Of a stretch of DNA of 64,000 nt, positions 11,111 to 22,964 are shown one piece after another. A program made the position numbers and the translations under genes. How positions within the stretch are numbered: the stretch's first letter is position 1; every line of letters starts with the position of its first letter. Origin of the DNA: Echinarachnius parma (taxonomy: Eukaryota > Echinodermata > Echinoidea > Clypeasteroida > Echinarachniidae); assembly GCA_037951105.1 (NCBI GenBank), contig JBAMJV010001330.1, positions 248,001 to 312,000 on the forward strand, given 5' to 3'. The notes under the pieces were generated by a model, which was not told where the DNA came from, searched no databases, and saw only the letters and a list, made by a program, of their open reading frames with translations.

Positions 11111-11139
<29 letters not shown>
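11069..11139. repeat. Poly-C tract followed by poly-A tract
   Basis: About 33 bases of C broken by single A, then CACCACCACC, then 29 A. Confidence 0.9.
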
Positions 11140-11141
<2 letters not shown>

Positions 11142-11974
11142 AGAGATGGTAAAAGTAGGATCATGCCAACTCTGCAGGCCCAAGTGGAACAACAACCACT
11201 AAGAGGATTTAGGAAAACTTGTAAGCACTTTTTGAAGTTCTAGAAAATATATACCGGTATTGGAAATTATGATTGACGTACATGTACATTTGACATGAAA
11301 TGTAGGAAAACATTAAATACATTTTTAAAATTTCTACTTATGGACCAAAACAAAAAAATTAACATCACTTTCTACCTGTTAGCGCGATCTGAATGTTGTG
11401 TCTGCCTGCTTTGCAAAATAAAAATTGCAAACAGAAATGTAAGAAAACAAGAAAAAGAAGGTACATGTAGCATATGGGACTGATAATGTGGTAGAGTACA
11501 GCATTCAACATAACGAAAGAGGCAAATCTTCTTACAAACAGAGAAAATTATAATATTGCAACATAGCAATTTTGATACAGAGAACTTGTTATTGGGTGCC
11601 AGCATTGTCACGTTAATGACTCTGTGAAGAAAGAACATTGCCATTGTGCTTTGAGAGTTCAAGATACTCATATGAAATAAAAATAAATGGTGAATCCAAA
11701 GAAATCCAAATTCTGATTGTGTGGCAGTCTTCAAAGGGTTGGTTAGATACAAGTGTTATTATTTAATCTGAGGGTAGGGGGTTGTGGTGGAAATGAAGAG
11801 AAAAAACGAAAGATGAAAAAGAGCAAGAAATTAATGTTTAATGTAACCTTTGCGGTGAACCACATGCTGTACAATGAATAATTGAGTTCACTAATGGGGA
11901 CTAGACATTTTCATTTAAATTGATTTAGATTCACCGTTTCAATTATGGGCCTTTTGCAAATGGTATATGTTTAA

Positions 11975-12280
11975 AGAGCCAGCACAGTTTTTGGAGACCT
12001 TACATGTTTTTTCATAATCTATGGGGTAAAAAAAGAAATTAAGTGAAATTAAATTAACTTTAAACATATGGAATTTATGACATTATCTTACACAATTATG
12101 CATACATGGGACTGCACTGGAAAAATACTTCAAAAATTTGTTTATATTGGGATATTTAGGATGTGGTTCATACTGATTTTTGAGTGAACTTATTTGTTCA
12201 TCCGTTTCACATTTCCCCCTTCTACGTTGGCAAATAGTTAATTTCTGATGCACCCAATAAACTAAGACTGAGCTGTCCCT
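11975..12280. mobile_element. T2/Kolobok-like MITE, second family
   Basis: The ends AGAGCCAGCACAGTTTT and, on the other strand, AGGGACAGCTCAGTCTT are flanked by TTAA (11971-11974, 12281-12284). The internal sequence differs from the elements at 10534 and 40277, so this is a separate family with the same terminal rule. Confidence 0.72.
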
Positions 12281-12954
12281 TTAAAAAATGTTCCATATTT
12301 CATGTCCTACCAGACAGGAAGCCCTGTATAGGCTAGCATTGTAAGGCAGCTATTATGATTCGAAGGATGCTCGGCCAAGTTAGTTGAAATAACACTCCTA
12401 CCACTCACCACCGCATTGGTCCCAGGGAAACTTCCCATTGGTAGAACTTTAATGAAAATTGAACCTCCTTTATCATATTTGCGAGACAGTGATCTTTTAA
12501 TGTAATTTGATATTTTTATTTTTTTGAAAAGTGTCACATGAATATTGTCAACTCTAACTTTTGTATTTTTTGTTTTGTTTTAGCAGTTTTGTAAAAGGAA
12601 ACTGCTTGAAAAACTGATAAATACTTTTCAACTCTAACTTTTCCTTTCATATCATATTTACAAGTATATTGAAAGTCACACGAGGATGATCTAATTCAAT
12701 TTATAAAGAAGGGAATTTTGTAATACCGTGTTGGTTTTGATTGTCGAAATATATTTAGAATACAAAAAATAATTGTAATTAAGAAGTGGTGAAAGTCATT
12801 TATATCAATATAACCTTAAATTTAATTAATTTCCTAGTAGTTGTAATTGAAACTGAAATTACATGAATTAATAAATTCTAAAGCACATGCACTTGACAGT
12901 AGCTTTCTTTTTTTATGACACTTGTAAAAAATAAATTTATATCTGGACACAAGA

Positions 12955-13155
12955 TTTTAGTTATGTTTTGCCATAAAGATGAAAGATTAAACATTTTGGG
13001 GGAAAGCTGTTTACTGCTAGACATCATAATCCTATCCAAGTCAATTTAGACACATGATTTAGTTGAAATGTTTTGCGAGAAAGATAAAAGATTACACATT
13101 TTGGTTGAAAATTGTTTACTGCTAGACATCAAAATCTTATCGGAGTCAATTTATG
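12955..13155 (+). repeat. Two-copy tandem duplication, period about 106
   Basis: Both copies contain TGTTTACTGCTAGACATCA followed by TCC...GTCAATTTA; diverged by substitutions and small indels. Confidence 0.78.
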
Positions 13156-13454
13156 ACATGCAGGTTGTTTATCATTCATTCCTGCATGTTCCACGAATCT
13201 ACCTGTTTTTATCCCCCACATTCACTGTGTTCCCACACACATGGTTGTGTGGCCATGGTAACCAATGAAACTTGAACTGAATTGGATTCCAGTAGTCCTG
13301 GTGAGCCCCAAAACAACCTCCCTTGTCGATTTCACATGCCAATCATATTTTTGGTATAATTCTTTTAGCTTCTTTATTGTGAGGCAGTGCAAACCACTAT
13401 GTACAGTTGTTGGTATTTGCTTGTAAGCTTGTTAGTTGAGATTCCACATTTATT

Positions 13455-13525
13455 GCTGTTGTTGTTGTTGTTGGTGTGTGTATATTATATGTGTGTGTGT
13501 TGGGGGTGGGGGGGGGGGGGGCGCT
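13455..13525 (+). repeat. GTT and GT microsatellites with a G run
   Basis: GTTGTTGTTGTTGTTG, then GTGTGTGTGT, then about 15 G broken once by T. The surrounding 500 bases are G/T-rich on this strand. Confidence 0.8.
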
Positions 13526-14043
13526 ATGTACATGTGCTTTTATTTGTTTGTAATTGTGTGTTGGTAATTTCGCTTGTTATTAGATATTTCACACTTGTAT
13601 TAATTATTTGTTCATGTGGGGGAATCGTTGGTATTTGCTCATTATCAGAGTTGACATATATCTTGTTTCTCAGTCTGTATGGGGTATGATGTTGGTATTC
13701 ATTTATGATTCTTGAATATATTTTCCAGTGGATTCTTATAATATATACTGCAAGTTCTTGTGGGGTAGTACTAGTATTTGTTATTTAGTGATGTAAATTC
13801 CCTAGGTATTTCTATCTGCAAGGGGTACATGTAGGAGGCCGATTTTAATTTGTTTTTCAAGATTCCATCTACTTAAATACATTTTCTTTAGTTTGTTAGT
13901 GTTTATACTCCTTAGAGTTTATCTATGTAATTAAAGAGTTTGAAAAGGTTCCCATGTTATTTACTTTTAATTTTATTAAAACATAAAGGAAACTGACTAG
14001 GAATATTGTGAATGATTGAAAATGAGCAAAGAAAAATAGGCTT

Positions 14044-14106
14044 TGCCAAGAATCGAACCAGAGACCTCCGGATTGCTAGACGTCCGGTGCTTTTTAGCTT
14101 TGGCAG
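14044..14106 (-). repeat. tRNA-like relic, probably from a tRNA-derived SINE
   Basis: On the minus strand it reads TGCCAAAGC, then an anticodon-arm-like CCGGA...TCCGG hairpin, then a B-box-like GGTTCGATTC and TTGGCA, which pairs with the first bases. The anticodon loop has extra bases and the T stem does not pair, so it is not a functional tRNA gene. Confidence 0.45.
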
Positions 14107-14173
14107 AACTCTTATGCTTTTAAAACGTACTCATTGTGATGGCACATTTCATGTCTTTATTTTTTCCTGTTTT

Positions 14174-14405
14174 GATGCCATATTATTTTCTGGCAGAATA
14201 ATCTGTTTTGGGGGGTTGAACTAGAAGTTGGCTGATAGTGAGTTAGGTTAGGGTTACTAGGTTACTCCAGTTTCACATTGTTATGAATAGTTTTCATACT
14301 ATATTTTGATATCATATTTTTGGCCAGATTAATCTGGTTTTATGGTTGAGCTAGAAGTTGGCTGATAGTGAGTGAGGTTAGGGTGAGGTGAGGGTTACTG
14401 GGTCA
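14174..14405 (+). repeat. Two-copy tandem duplication, period about 134
   Basis: Both copies share AGAAGTTGGCTGATAGTGAG followed by GGTTAGGGT. Several TTAGGGT words make the region look weakly telomere-like. Confidence 0.75.
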
Positions 14406-14682
14406 TTATGTTGCTAGTCATTCACACCCATTCACCCCTGGATGAAGGTGGTTTTTAACCCCTTTACTACAGGAACCTGGTGGGTTGTGTACTATGTCTA
14501 TGGCGATTTTAGAATCTCCAAGGGAATGGATTAATAGTCTAGAGTTCTTTTAAAAGCTCCCATTTCTCATAGATGTGGATTGTTTTCTCATACAATGCAC
14601 AGGGCAATACGGATGCATTGGCAGTGTGGTATTAGTGTGGATCATGAATACACAGCATAAAGGATATGTCTGGTACAAAGGC

Positions 14683-14895
14683 TTCCTATTTTATTCCATT
14701 TTTAAAAATTCACATTTTGAAAAGGATCCGTATTTTATTCCTATTTTGAATTCACATTGTGCAAAAGGATCCCTATTTTATTTCTTTAAAGAATTCTCAT
14801 TGTGAAAAGGCTCACTATTTTATTCCTTTTGGATTCACAAACACACTGAAAAAAGTGTCCCACAATCAAACGGCTTCCCATTTTATTCCCTTTTC
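14683..14895 (+). repeat. Minisatellite, four to five units of about 53 bases
   Basis: The recurring pattern is CTATTTTATTCC, TTCACATT, GAAAAGGATCC with substitutions in each unit. Confidence 0.75.
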
Positions 14896-15447
14896 TTTTA
14901 TCTGTTTGGCTGTGTCATTGATGAGGGGAGATTAGAGTCAAATTATGGTCAGAGTGATGAATGGTTAACCATGAATTATGAGCCTCTAATCCTTTCATAG
15001 CAATCAGAATCCAACTATATTTTATGAAATAAACCCCCTTTTTAAAACTCCACCACAATATAATACAAAAAGAAAGGAAGCACCATTTTATTTCGTGTCC
15101 ACTTGAAGTAATTGAAATAACTAAATTTGAAAATAAGTCCCTAAATCTCATCAAAGTTTATTTATCTGAAAAAATGAATTCTCCCTTTTCAACTTATTTT
15201 CTGTTACTATTTAAACATAACATTAACCCATACAAAATGGGCACATGTTGTACATGACTTATGCTATGAAAATTGCAATATCTAAGAGTTCAGGGTTTAA
15301 AGAAAAGTTATGGGAGGTTGTATTGTAATGCTCATGCAGACAATCGATATAAATAAACTTATATTGTGGGGACCACACAAACCGAGTGCTTCAGTTGGGG
15401 TGTTGGGGTGAGAAAATTGTTTCCTGAACCACTTGAGTTGTAAAATG

Positions 15448-15736
15448 CACAATTTTCTTAATGATAAATGGCTTCCTCACTTACGTATTGTCATGGTTTG
15501 ACAGATATTGAAGTACCCACAATACCAGTGCCTCATAACAGACAGCCTCTTAAAACTGATTCTTACATTTAGAACTTCAAACTGAAAACCACCCAACAAA
15601 ATATAATTCAAGTAATTGAAAAGAAAGTTTTCTTAAAAAACGTCTATTTTACACACTGGTAATATGGGTACTTAAATATGTGTCAAACCATGACAATACT
15701 TAAGTGAGGAAGCCACTTATCATTAAGAATTTTGTG
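15448..15736. mobile_element. Foldback element with about 85-base inverted arms
   Basis: The left arm starts CACAATTTTCTTAATGATAA; the complement of the right arm starts CACAAAATTCTTAATGATAA. The arms agree almost throughout, including GGCTTCCTCACTTA and GTCATGGTTTGACA, and enclose about 120 bases. No clear target duplication was found, so the transposon class is open. Confidence 0.75.
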
Positions 15737-16014
15737 TTAAAAAAAAAAATCTATTTAACTTTCATGTGATATTGTGATACAAATTAGTAGTTGAATAAAT
15801 ACTTACTCTCCATGATATCAAGTGAGAAGGAAGAATTTACAGTTATTATTACAATTAGATGATGAATTTACCATTCTCTACGTATTTTCCTCATCTTATC
15901 TTGAATAAGGGATATATTATTTAGATTGACATATTGCCCATCATTCCTCTAACACCTCTTGGGTTCAGAGACACTGAAAATATTCAAGAATAATATTTGG
16001 TGTCTGTCAAATCC

Positions 16015-16108
16015 TAATGTTTAAAGGAATATCAGACCAGACATTATAAGCTGCCAATCTCAAATGTTTAAAGGAATATTTGACATTACATCTTGTCAAT
16101 TTCAATTC
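16015..16108 (+). repeat. Two-copy tandem duplication, period about 48
   Basis: AATGTTTAAAGGAATAT occurs twice with similar following text. Confidence 0.65.
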
Positions 16109-17864
16109 TCCCTCTTTGAACACATGTGTATGTTCATCTTGTCTGTCATTTGCTTGAACTTGGTGGTATGTTGCATGGAATCACGTATATTTCATACCCA
16201 TTTCACATTTCTAGTAAAAGTATTTGCTCAATTTTAAAACAGGGGGGGAAAAAATGGCTTATCTTTTCCAGACAAAAATTGGATTGGTCTGTAGAACGGT
16301 CCTTTTGAAATGGTACAAGGCCAGTTTCAACTTAATGTTTAATGATTGAAATTAAGCCTGGTCTGACCATTACTAGTGGACCATGATATTTTAAATACAG
16401 TGCGAGTTACTGGATAAGATGGATCTTTAAAAAAAAACATTGAATAGGCCCAGTGCCTATAGAATCATACAATCTTTTACAAACATGATTATGAAGATAT
16501 TGCAAATATGAAATGACTTGCACCAGATTTATTTTATACCACTTCTAAAAACGTTCAAATTGATAACATTGATGTGAATTGGGCTCTACCCACCCTTCAC
16601 GTGTGGAACATCTGGGAGACTGTTCTCCCACGTCGTCTAATTTTGGCTAATTTTTTCTGTAATTTTCATGAATTTTATGACTTTTTTTTGCAGTCCAAAT
16701 AGAAATTCTTGAGCTAGGGGAAAGGGATGAAGATTGGTATGTAGGGGCAGGATCAATGTTAGAGCAGTCAGTGACATGTAAGTGATGCCTCCCGCTGAGA
16801 TGACTGTCATAATATTGACTTGGATGCGAAATCAACTCAGACATACACCTCTATTGAGATGTCTGAACAATTCTATCAGTATGCTAAATGATTTCATTTG
16901 ACATTTCATGTTTAACATCCCTTGCAATTTGTTAATATTTTTGTTTGCTCTCGTCACAACCTACAGTACCACCCCCATTTCTCTAATTATATAGAAAGTT
17001 TGGGAGTAAAATGATTGAAAATAAAGTTTGCAAATCTCACTTTTAGTCAAGATTTGTTTTAAAATTGCCTCAAGTTAATAAAGATTTAAACCATATACGT
17101 AGAGCCGATGCTGTTTGAAATTATGGCATTTCTAAGACCCAAGTATCCGTCAAGCATTATTGGTTGCTTTGTTAGGCAAACTTCTGTGGGCTTTGAAGGG
17201 TTTCATCATGGAGACATTTTTTAACATCATTTAAAAAAAGTCATGTTAAGGCACATGTATGTATTTTCTCATTTAGTATATCATACCTGTTTTGCATTGC
17301 GATACACTTTTTTGGGATCCAGCTAAATGATGGAAAATAAATATAGCAAATCTAATGATGATCCTCTAGCTTGGTGAAAATTAAATCAAATTTTGTATTT
17401 CTTAAAATAAAAAAGTCCTTTGTTTGCATCAAGCGTTACTCATGTTTGAGGTATTTCCCCATATATATAGCTAGCCAAACAATTTCTCATGGCAGTCTAC
17501 TTATAAAAATGTTTTCAGATCCAGTTAACTTTTGTCTACTGTAAAAATTGTATTATGAATTTATTTCTGAAATATGAAAAGAAAGAGAGGACCCCTGCTG
17601 TCCACTTTTTGTTTGAGTTCGATTGAACTTGACGTGATACCAAGAATTCTAGCCTTCAAGACCACTTTCAAACTTTCACGTACAAATTTGTACAGTTTTC
17701 ACCGAGTTAGTCATGTGTCCACCTACACACTGCTTTCTACGCAAGTCGCAATAGGCAAAGTGTTCCTTTGTAGCAAGTGTAGTGCTCACTTTCCAGCAAA
17801 AATTCCTTTGTTAGCTTACTGCATAACTACTGTAGGGTGTGGAAATTATTTTTGCCCTACGATA

Positions 17865-18045
17865 ACCTGGCCGAGAGAGTGAAATTAAGAATTTTGTGTG
17901 CGTGTTTGGAGTAGTAACACCACCATAGAACCAGTTTCCAAAGACTTCTTTTGTTAAGTTTGTGCTGAACAAAGGCCTAAATATACTTGTCCACGTCTTG
18001 TGACCTGGTTTAGAAAGTGAAATCAGACGTTTTGTCTGTTGGTGG
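17865..18045 (+). repeat. Two-copy tandem duplication, period about 140
   Basis: ACCTGGCCGAGAGAGTGAAAT and ACCTGGTTTAGAAAGTGAAAT head two diverged copies. The minus-strand frame here is a shadow of the repeat, not a gene. Confidence 0.6.
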
Positions 18046-18227
18046 CTAAAACCTAAATTGGGTGGCCCATAACAAAGAAATAAAACAGTCTGCAAAGTGT
18101 AAATTGAGCCTTTCCATATATATATTCATATTTCAAGGAATTTTATGAAACTTGTTAGGAAGTCCTAAAACTCTCACTAATTACTCCATGTACATGTATG
18201 TGTGTGTGAACAACCGTTGTAAAACCC

Positions 18228-18358
18228 ACTCAAACCCCTACTGTTCCCCTACTCGTACCCCACACGTCCCCCACTGGTGCCCCAGTGGTCCCCCACTGGT
18301 CGCGCCTCACTGCCTGCACCCCAGCGGGGCACCCAGACGTACCCACCCTGTAGTGTTG
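18228..18358. repeat. C-rich, strand-asymmetric patch
   Basis: CCCC words occur every few bases, with CCACTGGT and CCAGTGGT partial palindromes. It stands out against the AT-rich surroundings; no function is recognised. Confidence 0.5.
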
Positions 18359-18678
18359 GTTTAGTCATGACCCTGCCAGAAATGTTTCCTTATGATTTGT
18401 GCTTTTCATTAGCTGGATTTCTTTCGCCTGCCCCAGTAATATTTTTCTTTCAACCACTAATTTCTAGAAATAATTTGACAGTTTTCCCCTGTTAATTTTT
18501 CTTTTGACCATTAGTTTTGATAGACTTCAAAATTTCTTTTAGTTTTATCCTCTAGGTGCTATTTTCTCCTTTCAGACATTTATTTGATAACTTAATTTGA
18601 CAGGTGACATAATTCAGTCATGCTAGCCCAGTTCAAATTATGTTGATATTCCTGTGGCTACTATGGACAGGTTAGTAT

Positions 18679-18831
18679 ACAACTAACGAATGGGCTTCTT
18701 GTGATAGTCAAATCTATTACCGAGGTGGGCTCAAAATGATTATTACCCGAAGCGTAGCTGAGGGTAATAGTCATTTTGAGCCCACCGAGGTAATAGATTG
18801 CCTATCACAATCAAGCACATTCGTTAGTTGT
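18679..18831. repeat. Long imperfect palindrome (foldback element)
   Basis: Arms of about 70 bases run from ACAACTAACGAATG to CATTCGTTAGTTGT around a short centre near GAAGCGTAGCTGA, with GGTGGGCTCAAAATGA and TCATTTTGAGCCCACC facing each other. The following 500 bases (to about 19340) are unusually CpG-rich and may belong to the same insertion. Confidence 0.85.
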
Positions 18832-19909
18832 TTTATATCACTCATCAATATCAGTGATTGTGTTCAGCTTATAGCAAAATAAGTGAAAATCTCTTGAATA
18901 TTTCATAAAATCGCTTGTAAATTTTGATATAAAAATCAATCGACATTAATGAAGCCAGTATGAGCCTCCAGAACCACGGCGCATCTAATACGCTTAAAGT
19001 CATTGTTATTTTGCGCACACAATCACAAAGACGCAAAACTGAGTGCGCACCAACGCGCTGGCAGTTGCGCACATACGCGATGAATGCGTGCTAGCGCTCT
19101 CACGGATGTGCTTATTGGCTGTCTTGGCGTTCTTCTTCCCAGGGTGTTAGTTTTTACCAGTAATGTCAATCACGTGACTAGAACGTGTGCGCCATAGAGT
19201 ACTGCACAAATTTGATCGCGTGTGCATTTTGCTTAAACACATGATCTATGGGACGAACGCGTAACGAACTTTTAGTGTTAATTTTTTGCTAACAGCCCGG
19301 TCACATGATTGCGCGGGGATTGCGCGTGTTGTCCAAAACTATCATTTGTCAAATACAATGGTAAAACGATCTTATGAGGGATATAATTGCTATAGACAGG
19401 TGGCTGCTAGGACAGGTTTTGTCTGTATTGCTATTAGGTTCTCATCAATAAGGAAATAATAACATCAGTTAGTGTTCAGATAATGACACCTCCCTCTTAT
19501 AAGGGCTACCCCTTAATCAAACCTTAATTAAAAGTCTGGTAGCTTCAAATAAGTAGCGAAACTACATCCTAGTGCGCAGAGGTCATCACGGTTAGGTGGT
19601 AGTTGTAAGTGGTTATTGATGAGCTTTCTCCTAATTATTATTCATGATGTTAGTCAGATACATGGAAATTTAACGGTGTCCTCGCTAACACAGAGGTCAA
19701 TCAACTTTGTGAGATAATATCAATAATGGTGAAAGTGCACATACTGGCCAAAATACCCATGCACTACCAACCTGCCATGAGTACCAAAGTAGGGACATTA
19801 TATTCTTTTAGTATGAAACAGTAATGGTTCCAAACAAGTTTCCTTTTACAATTATTGGGGCTTCTAGCAGTGACCTACATGTAAGTAGCAACATTTAGGG
19901 CAAAGATGT

Positions 19910-19985
19910 CTGGCTTGCCTGACATAGTTAGAACCACTCCCCATGGCAATGAATAGCTGTGACGTCACACTTTGGTTCTCTTTTA
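19910..19985. repeat. Dispersed repeat, copy 2 (partner at 4918-4990)
   Basis: Shares GCTTGCCTG.CATA and GTGAC.TCACACTTT with its partner. Confidence 0.6.
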
Positions 19986-20083
19986 CACAAATGTTCTTTC
20001 CTTGATCATGCAATTCCTAAATAATTTTTTACTTCAGCAGTGAAAAAATACATGGGGACTGAGGGTGAATTCACCCCCAAAAT

Positions 20084-20190
20084 GCCAAAAGAGCCCCCAT
20101 AAATTTGCATAGAGTTTAATGCAAAACAAATTTCAGAGTTTTTTTTCTTCATGCAGTCAAGCTTGGAAAGTAGTCCCCGAAAAATAAATT
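20084..20190. repeat. Dispersed repeat, copy 2 (partner at 4260-4390)
   Basis: Shares TTGCATAGAGTTTAATGCAA-type core, CAAATTTCAGAGTT and the AAAGTAG.CCCC end with its partner. Confidence 0.75.
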
Positions 20191-20497
20191 GTGTTCCCCT
20201 GCACTTCAAAGGTCTCCAGAAGCAATGGATCGATACAAATAGTTAACTCAATGTTGTCATGATTTATCAACTCTCATTTCGCAACATTTCAAATATTACC
20301 TTCTGAATTGATTTTTATTGATTTCTATGAAGGAAAACATCCTTATTAAGATGTCCATACGTGTCTGCAACATCCTGCCTCTGGGCATGTTTGTGCGGTG
20401 CAATAAACCCTTCAGTACTACATGAGCGAATGAATCACAATTATCGCATGCAGTCAAGAGGCTCACTCTAAAGTTTGCTCGGGGGCAAAACTAGGAT

Positions 20498-20925
20498 GCA
20501 GAAAATTGTATTGATTTTTTTTTAAACACCATTGGCACATACTGAGTTACATTTGTGACACTATTTAAGTTTTGTTGGGGCAATACACAAAATACCTTTT
20601 AGAAATAAAATATATGATGCAGAAAATTTGTATTGATTTTTAAAAAACACCATAGGCACAGAATGAGTTACATTTGTGACACTATTCAGCTTTTATTTGG
20701 CTATTACAATTCATACAGCATGTTTTACAAATCATATGGTGCAGAAAATGTATTGATTTTTAAATGCCAATGTCAGGTTTGTCCCATACTTCGCTACATT
20801 TGGCCTATACTGTGCTAGGTCTATAATATCCTCTATAAAGTTAGCAAGTTCATAACAGATGCCATTCAAAGTCGTCATGCAGAAAATGTATTGATTTAAA
20901 ACAAACATTGTCAGCTTTGTACTGT
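20498..20925 (+). repeat. Minisatellite, four units of about 120 bases
   Basis: TGCAGAAAAT.TGTATTGATTT begins each unit near 20498, 20616, 20740 and 20878, followed by ACACCAT.GGCACA and GTTACATTTGTGACACT in the better-kept units. Confidence 0.82.
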
Positions 20926-21159
20926 GATTTAATAGTTACATTGATTTGTATGATTGTGTTGTGCTTTAATTGTGTGCATGGATTTACACAATATAATCAA
21001 TTGATTTCTTAATACCCTTGTAATCTAACAATTCATTAACCAGTCATGACTGTGAGGTCATTCAACTGTCCTTTGGTTATGGTTTATTATTGGCATAACA
21101 ATATAAGTCAATTTACAATGTACACTACATTAACCTGTAATGAGCATATAAATAATTAT

Positions 21160-21340
21160 ATCGGGTTTGATTTATATAGCGCCCAATATGATAGAATATT
21201 ATAATCTCTAAGCACTTTGCACTATTATTATTACCCCGGTCATATGATACAATGCCAGCCTGCACACATTGTGTGCACCATCTCCACTCCCAGGGGAGCA
21301 TTCGGCTGCTCATGGGCCTTTATGACTTCATTCACATTCA
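21160..21340. repeat. SINE-like dispersed repeat, copy 1
   Basis: GATTTATATAGCGCC.AATATGATA, CTCTAAGC and TTACCCCGGTCAT are shared with 44765-44870. This motif set is common in marine invertebrate genomes as far as I recall. No RNA polymerase III boxes are clear. Confidence 0.75.
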
Positions 21341-21517
21341 CATTCCTATTTACTGCGTGAAATATTTAATAATTATATTTAAAACAAATTATGTACTCAT
21401 TATTATGCCTCTTGTTTGTTAGATGCCCTTGTGTTACCTGTTTAGGTGGATTATTACATAATACGAATATTCAATATTATTATTATTATTCCCATTTTCT
21501 TCTTGTCCCATGTCCAG

Positions 21518-21649
21518 CTCCGACTGATAGATGAGACCACTGCCCAGCAGTACCAGAGGCTGACCATTGATAGCAATGGTGGGATGGTCAAGAATGGAAT
21601 GGTCCTATCACCGGACGAAGATCATGTCTATGTGATGACCGAAACAAAG
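21518..21649 (+). CDS. PLXNB: Plexin coding exon 3: end of the Sema domain
   Basis: It encodes residues 479-522, phase 0 at both ends, from acceptor CCATGTCCAG to donor AAG|GTATGT. The segment LRLIDETTAQQYQ follows directly on GNLKK of exon 2, and LSPDEDHVYVMTETK closes the last propeller blade, matching the plexin pattern LSPNHQYLYAMTEKQ. Its codon use is richer in G and C at third positions than the surrounding intron. It stands alone between a 12.7-kb and a 33.9-kb intron. Confidence 0.93.
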
Positions 21650-21664
21650 GTATGTCTAGTTTTA

Positions 21665-21915
21665 ATCAGAAATATATTTTGATGTATTTTTATATCTTTG
21701 TATGTCTGTGTACAGTACTGTATGTGTTACTAAAAGTGTGGTATGTATTGTTTGTGCAAGTGCATATGAACATGTGAGTTTGTTTGTTCGTTTGTTTGTG
21801 CATGTTTGCTTAAATTGTAACATGTATGTGAATGTATATGTGGTTGGTTGTCTGTGTCTGTATGTGTTCTTGTATGTGCATATGTGACTTTGTAAAGACA
21901 TGTGTGGGTACATGT
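21665..21915 (+). repeat. G/T-rich low-complexity tract
   Basis: Interspersed TGTATGTGT and GTTTGTTTG words directly after exon 3; no coding support. Confidence 0.7.
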
Positions 21916-22384
21916 GTACATTTCTGATGACTGATATAGTTATTGATGTGTTAGGATGATATTTCATTTCTAAAGTGGCATGGATGTTAACAAAATATTC
22001 AATACCACGAAGTTGGTAACCTGTTTCAAAAACTTGTCCCTCTTCGAGTAGTCCTTGATATTTACTTGTCTTAATATTTGCAGATGATTCACGTTGCTAG
22101 CAAAACTCTAGGCTAGGGAGGAGATGGCATTTCACAAGATGCAGTGGGCGTATCAAGGGGGATGAGGCCCATTACTGCTTCAATGCCCCTCCACAATACC
22201 CACTTTAGCCCCCCCCCCCCCCGTCTCCATGGTGCTAAAACATAAATGAATGATTACAGGACACCAAGTCCACTTTTGGTACTAGCAGCCTCCTTATATT
22301 ATAAGAAGCCTAACTCCATATTGGCAACAAGAGTCAAAATTGACTGATTGCTGCTAAACAATAACCAGTGGCCTAGCTGGGGGA

Positions 22385-22387
<3 letters not shown>

Positions 22388-22419
<32 letters not shown>

Positions 22420-22435
22420 ACGTGCCCCCCCCCCC
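22388..22435. repeat. Poly-G / poly-C hairpin
   Basis: Thirty-one G, then TACGTG, then eleven C: a hairpin and a strong quadruplex candidate. Other C runs lie at 22209-22222 and near 22700. Confidence 0.9.
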
Positions 22436-22964
22436 AAATAATTTGTCGAAACAATAAAAACAAAAGGGAAGATCTGTGAAAAATGTAAAGAAATAGATAA
22501 TGTGTGCTCCCTCGATTATTGATGTGCCTCCCCAATCAGTCAACTACACTACATCACTGACAATAGCGAGACAACCAATTTGTCCCCTCTCTGTCTGTAT
22601 TGACACTGGCTAAAATACTGATAGAATGAAGAGCTTTACTCCCAAATGAGATCCCAACTGATCATGTCTGTACATCAAGATAGACTACAGCCCCCTAGCC
22701 CCCCCCCCCCCCCAAACTCATAGTCATGCTCTTATAGACCAGTGCAGTACCCCAAGAGACCCCAACTGACGCATGCTTGTACATCACTTATAGAGTCCCC
22801 TGGTTGTTACATTTGTGAATAATTAATCCCGCTGTGGCCAAAATTAAGACCTCTTCAGAGAGACACTGAATCATACATAGATGGACTAAAAGGCTTTGAG
22901 GCATTGCTTGAATGCACCAATTATTAATCACCAACCTGCTTTTAAAAGCACCCAACGATAGTCG

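Larger units (their letters stand above)
8789..21517 (+). other. Intron 2 (12.7 kb)
   Basis: It runs from GTAATT to TGTCCAG. No coding exon was recognised inside. It contains two T2-like MITEs, an inverted-repeat element, a tRNA-like relic, a foldback element, a SINE-like copy and several tandem duplications, listed separately. Between them, 9500-10360, 16900-17550 and 19350-19900 are AT-rich with nothing identified. Confidence 0.9.

Noticed and set aside
10844-11195. Glycine/proline-rich minus-strand frames
   Set aside because: They are translations of poly-C and poly-A tracts.
14044-14106. Functional tRNA gene
   Set aside because: The B box and end pairing are tRNA-like, but the anticodon loop is too long and the T stem does not pair.
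17811-18095. 94-codon minus-strand frame with two similar halves
   Set aside because: The two halves reflect a two-copy DNA duplication of period about 140; no family is recognised.
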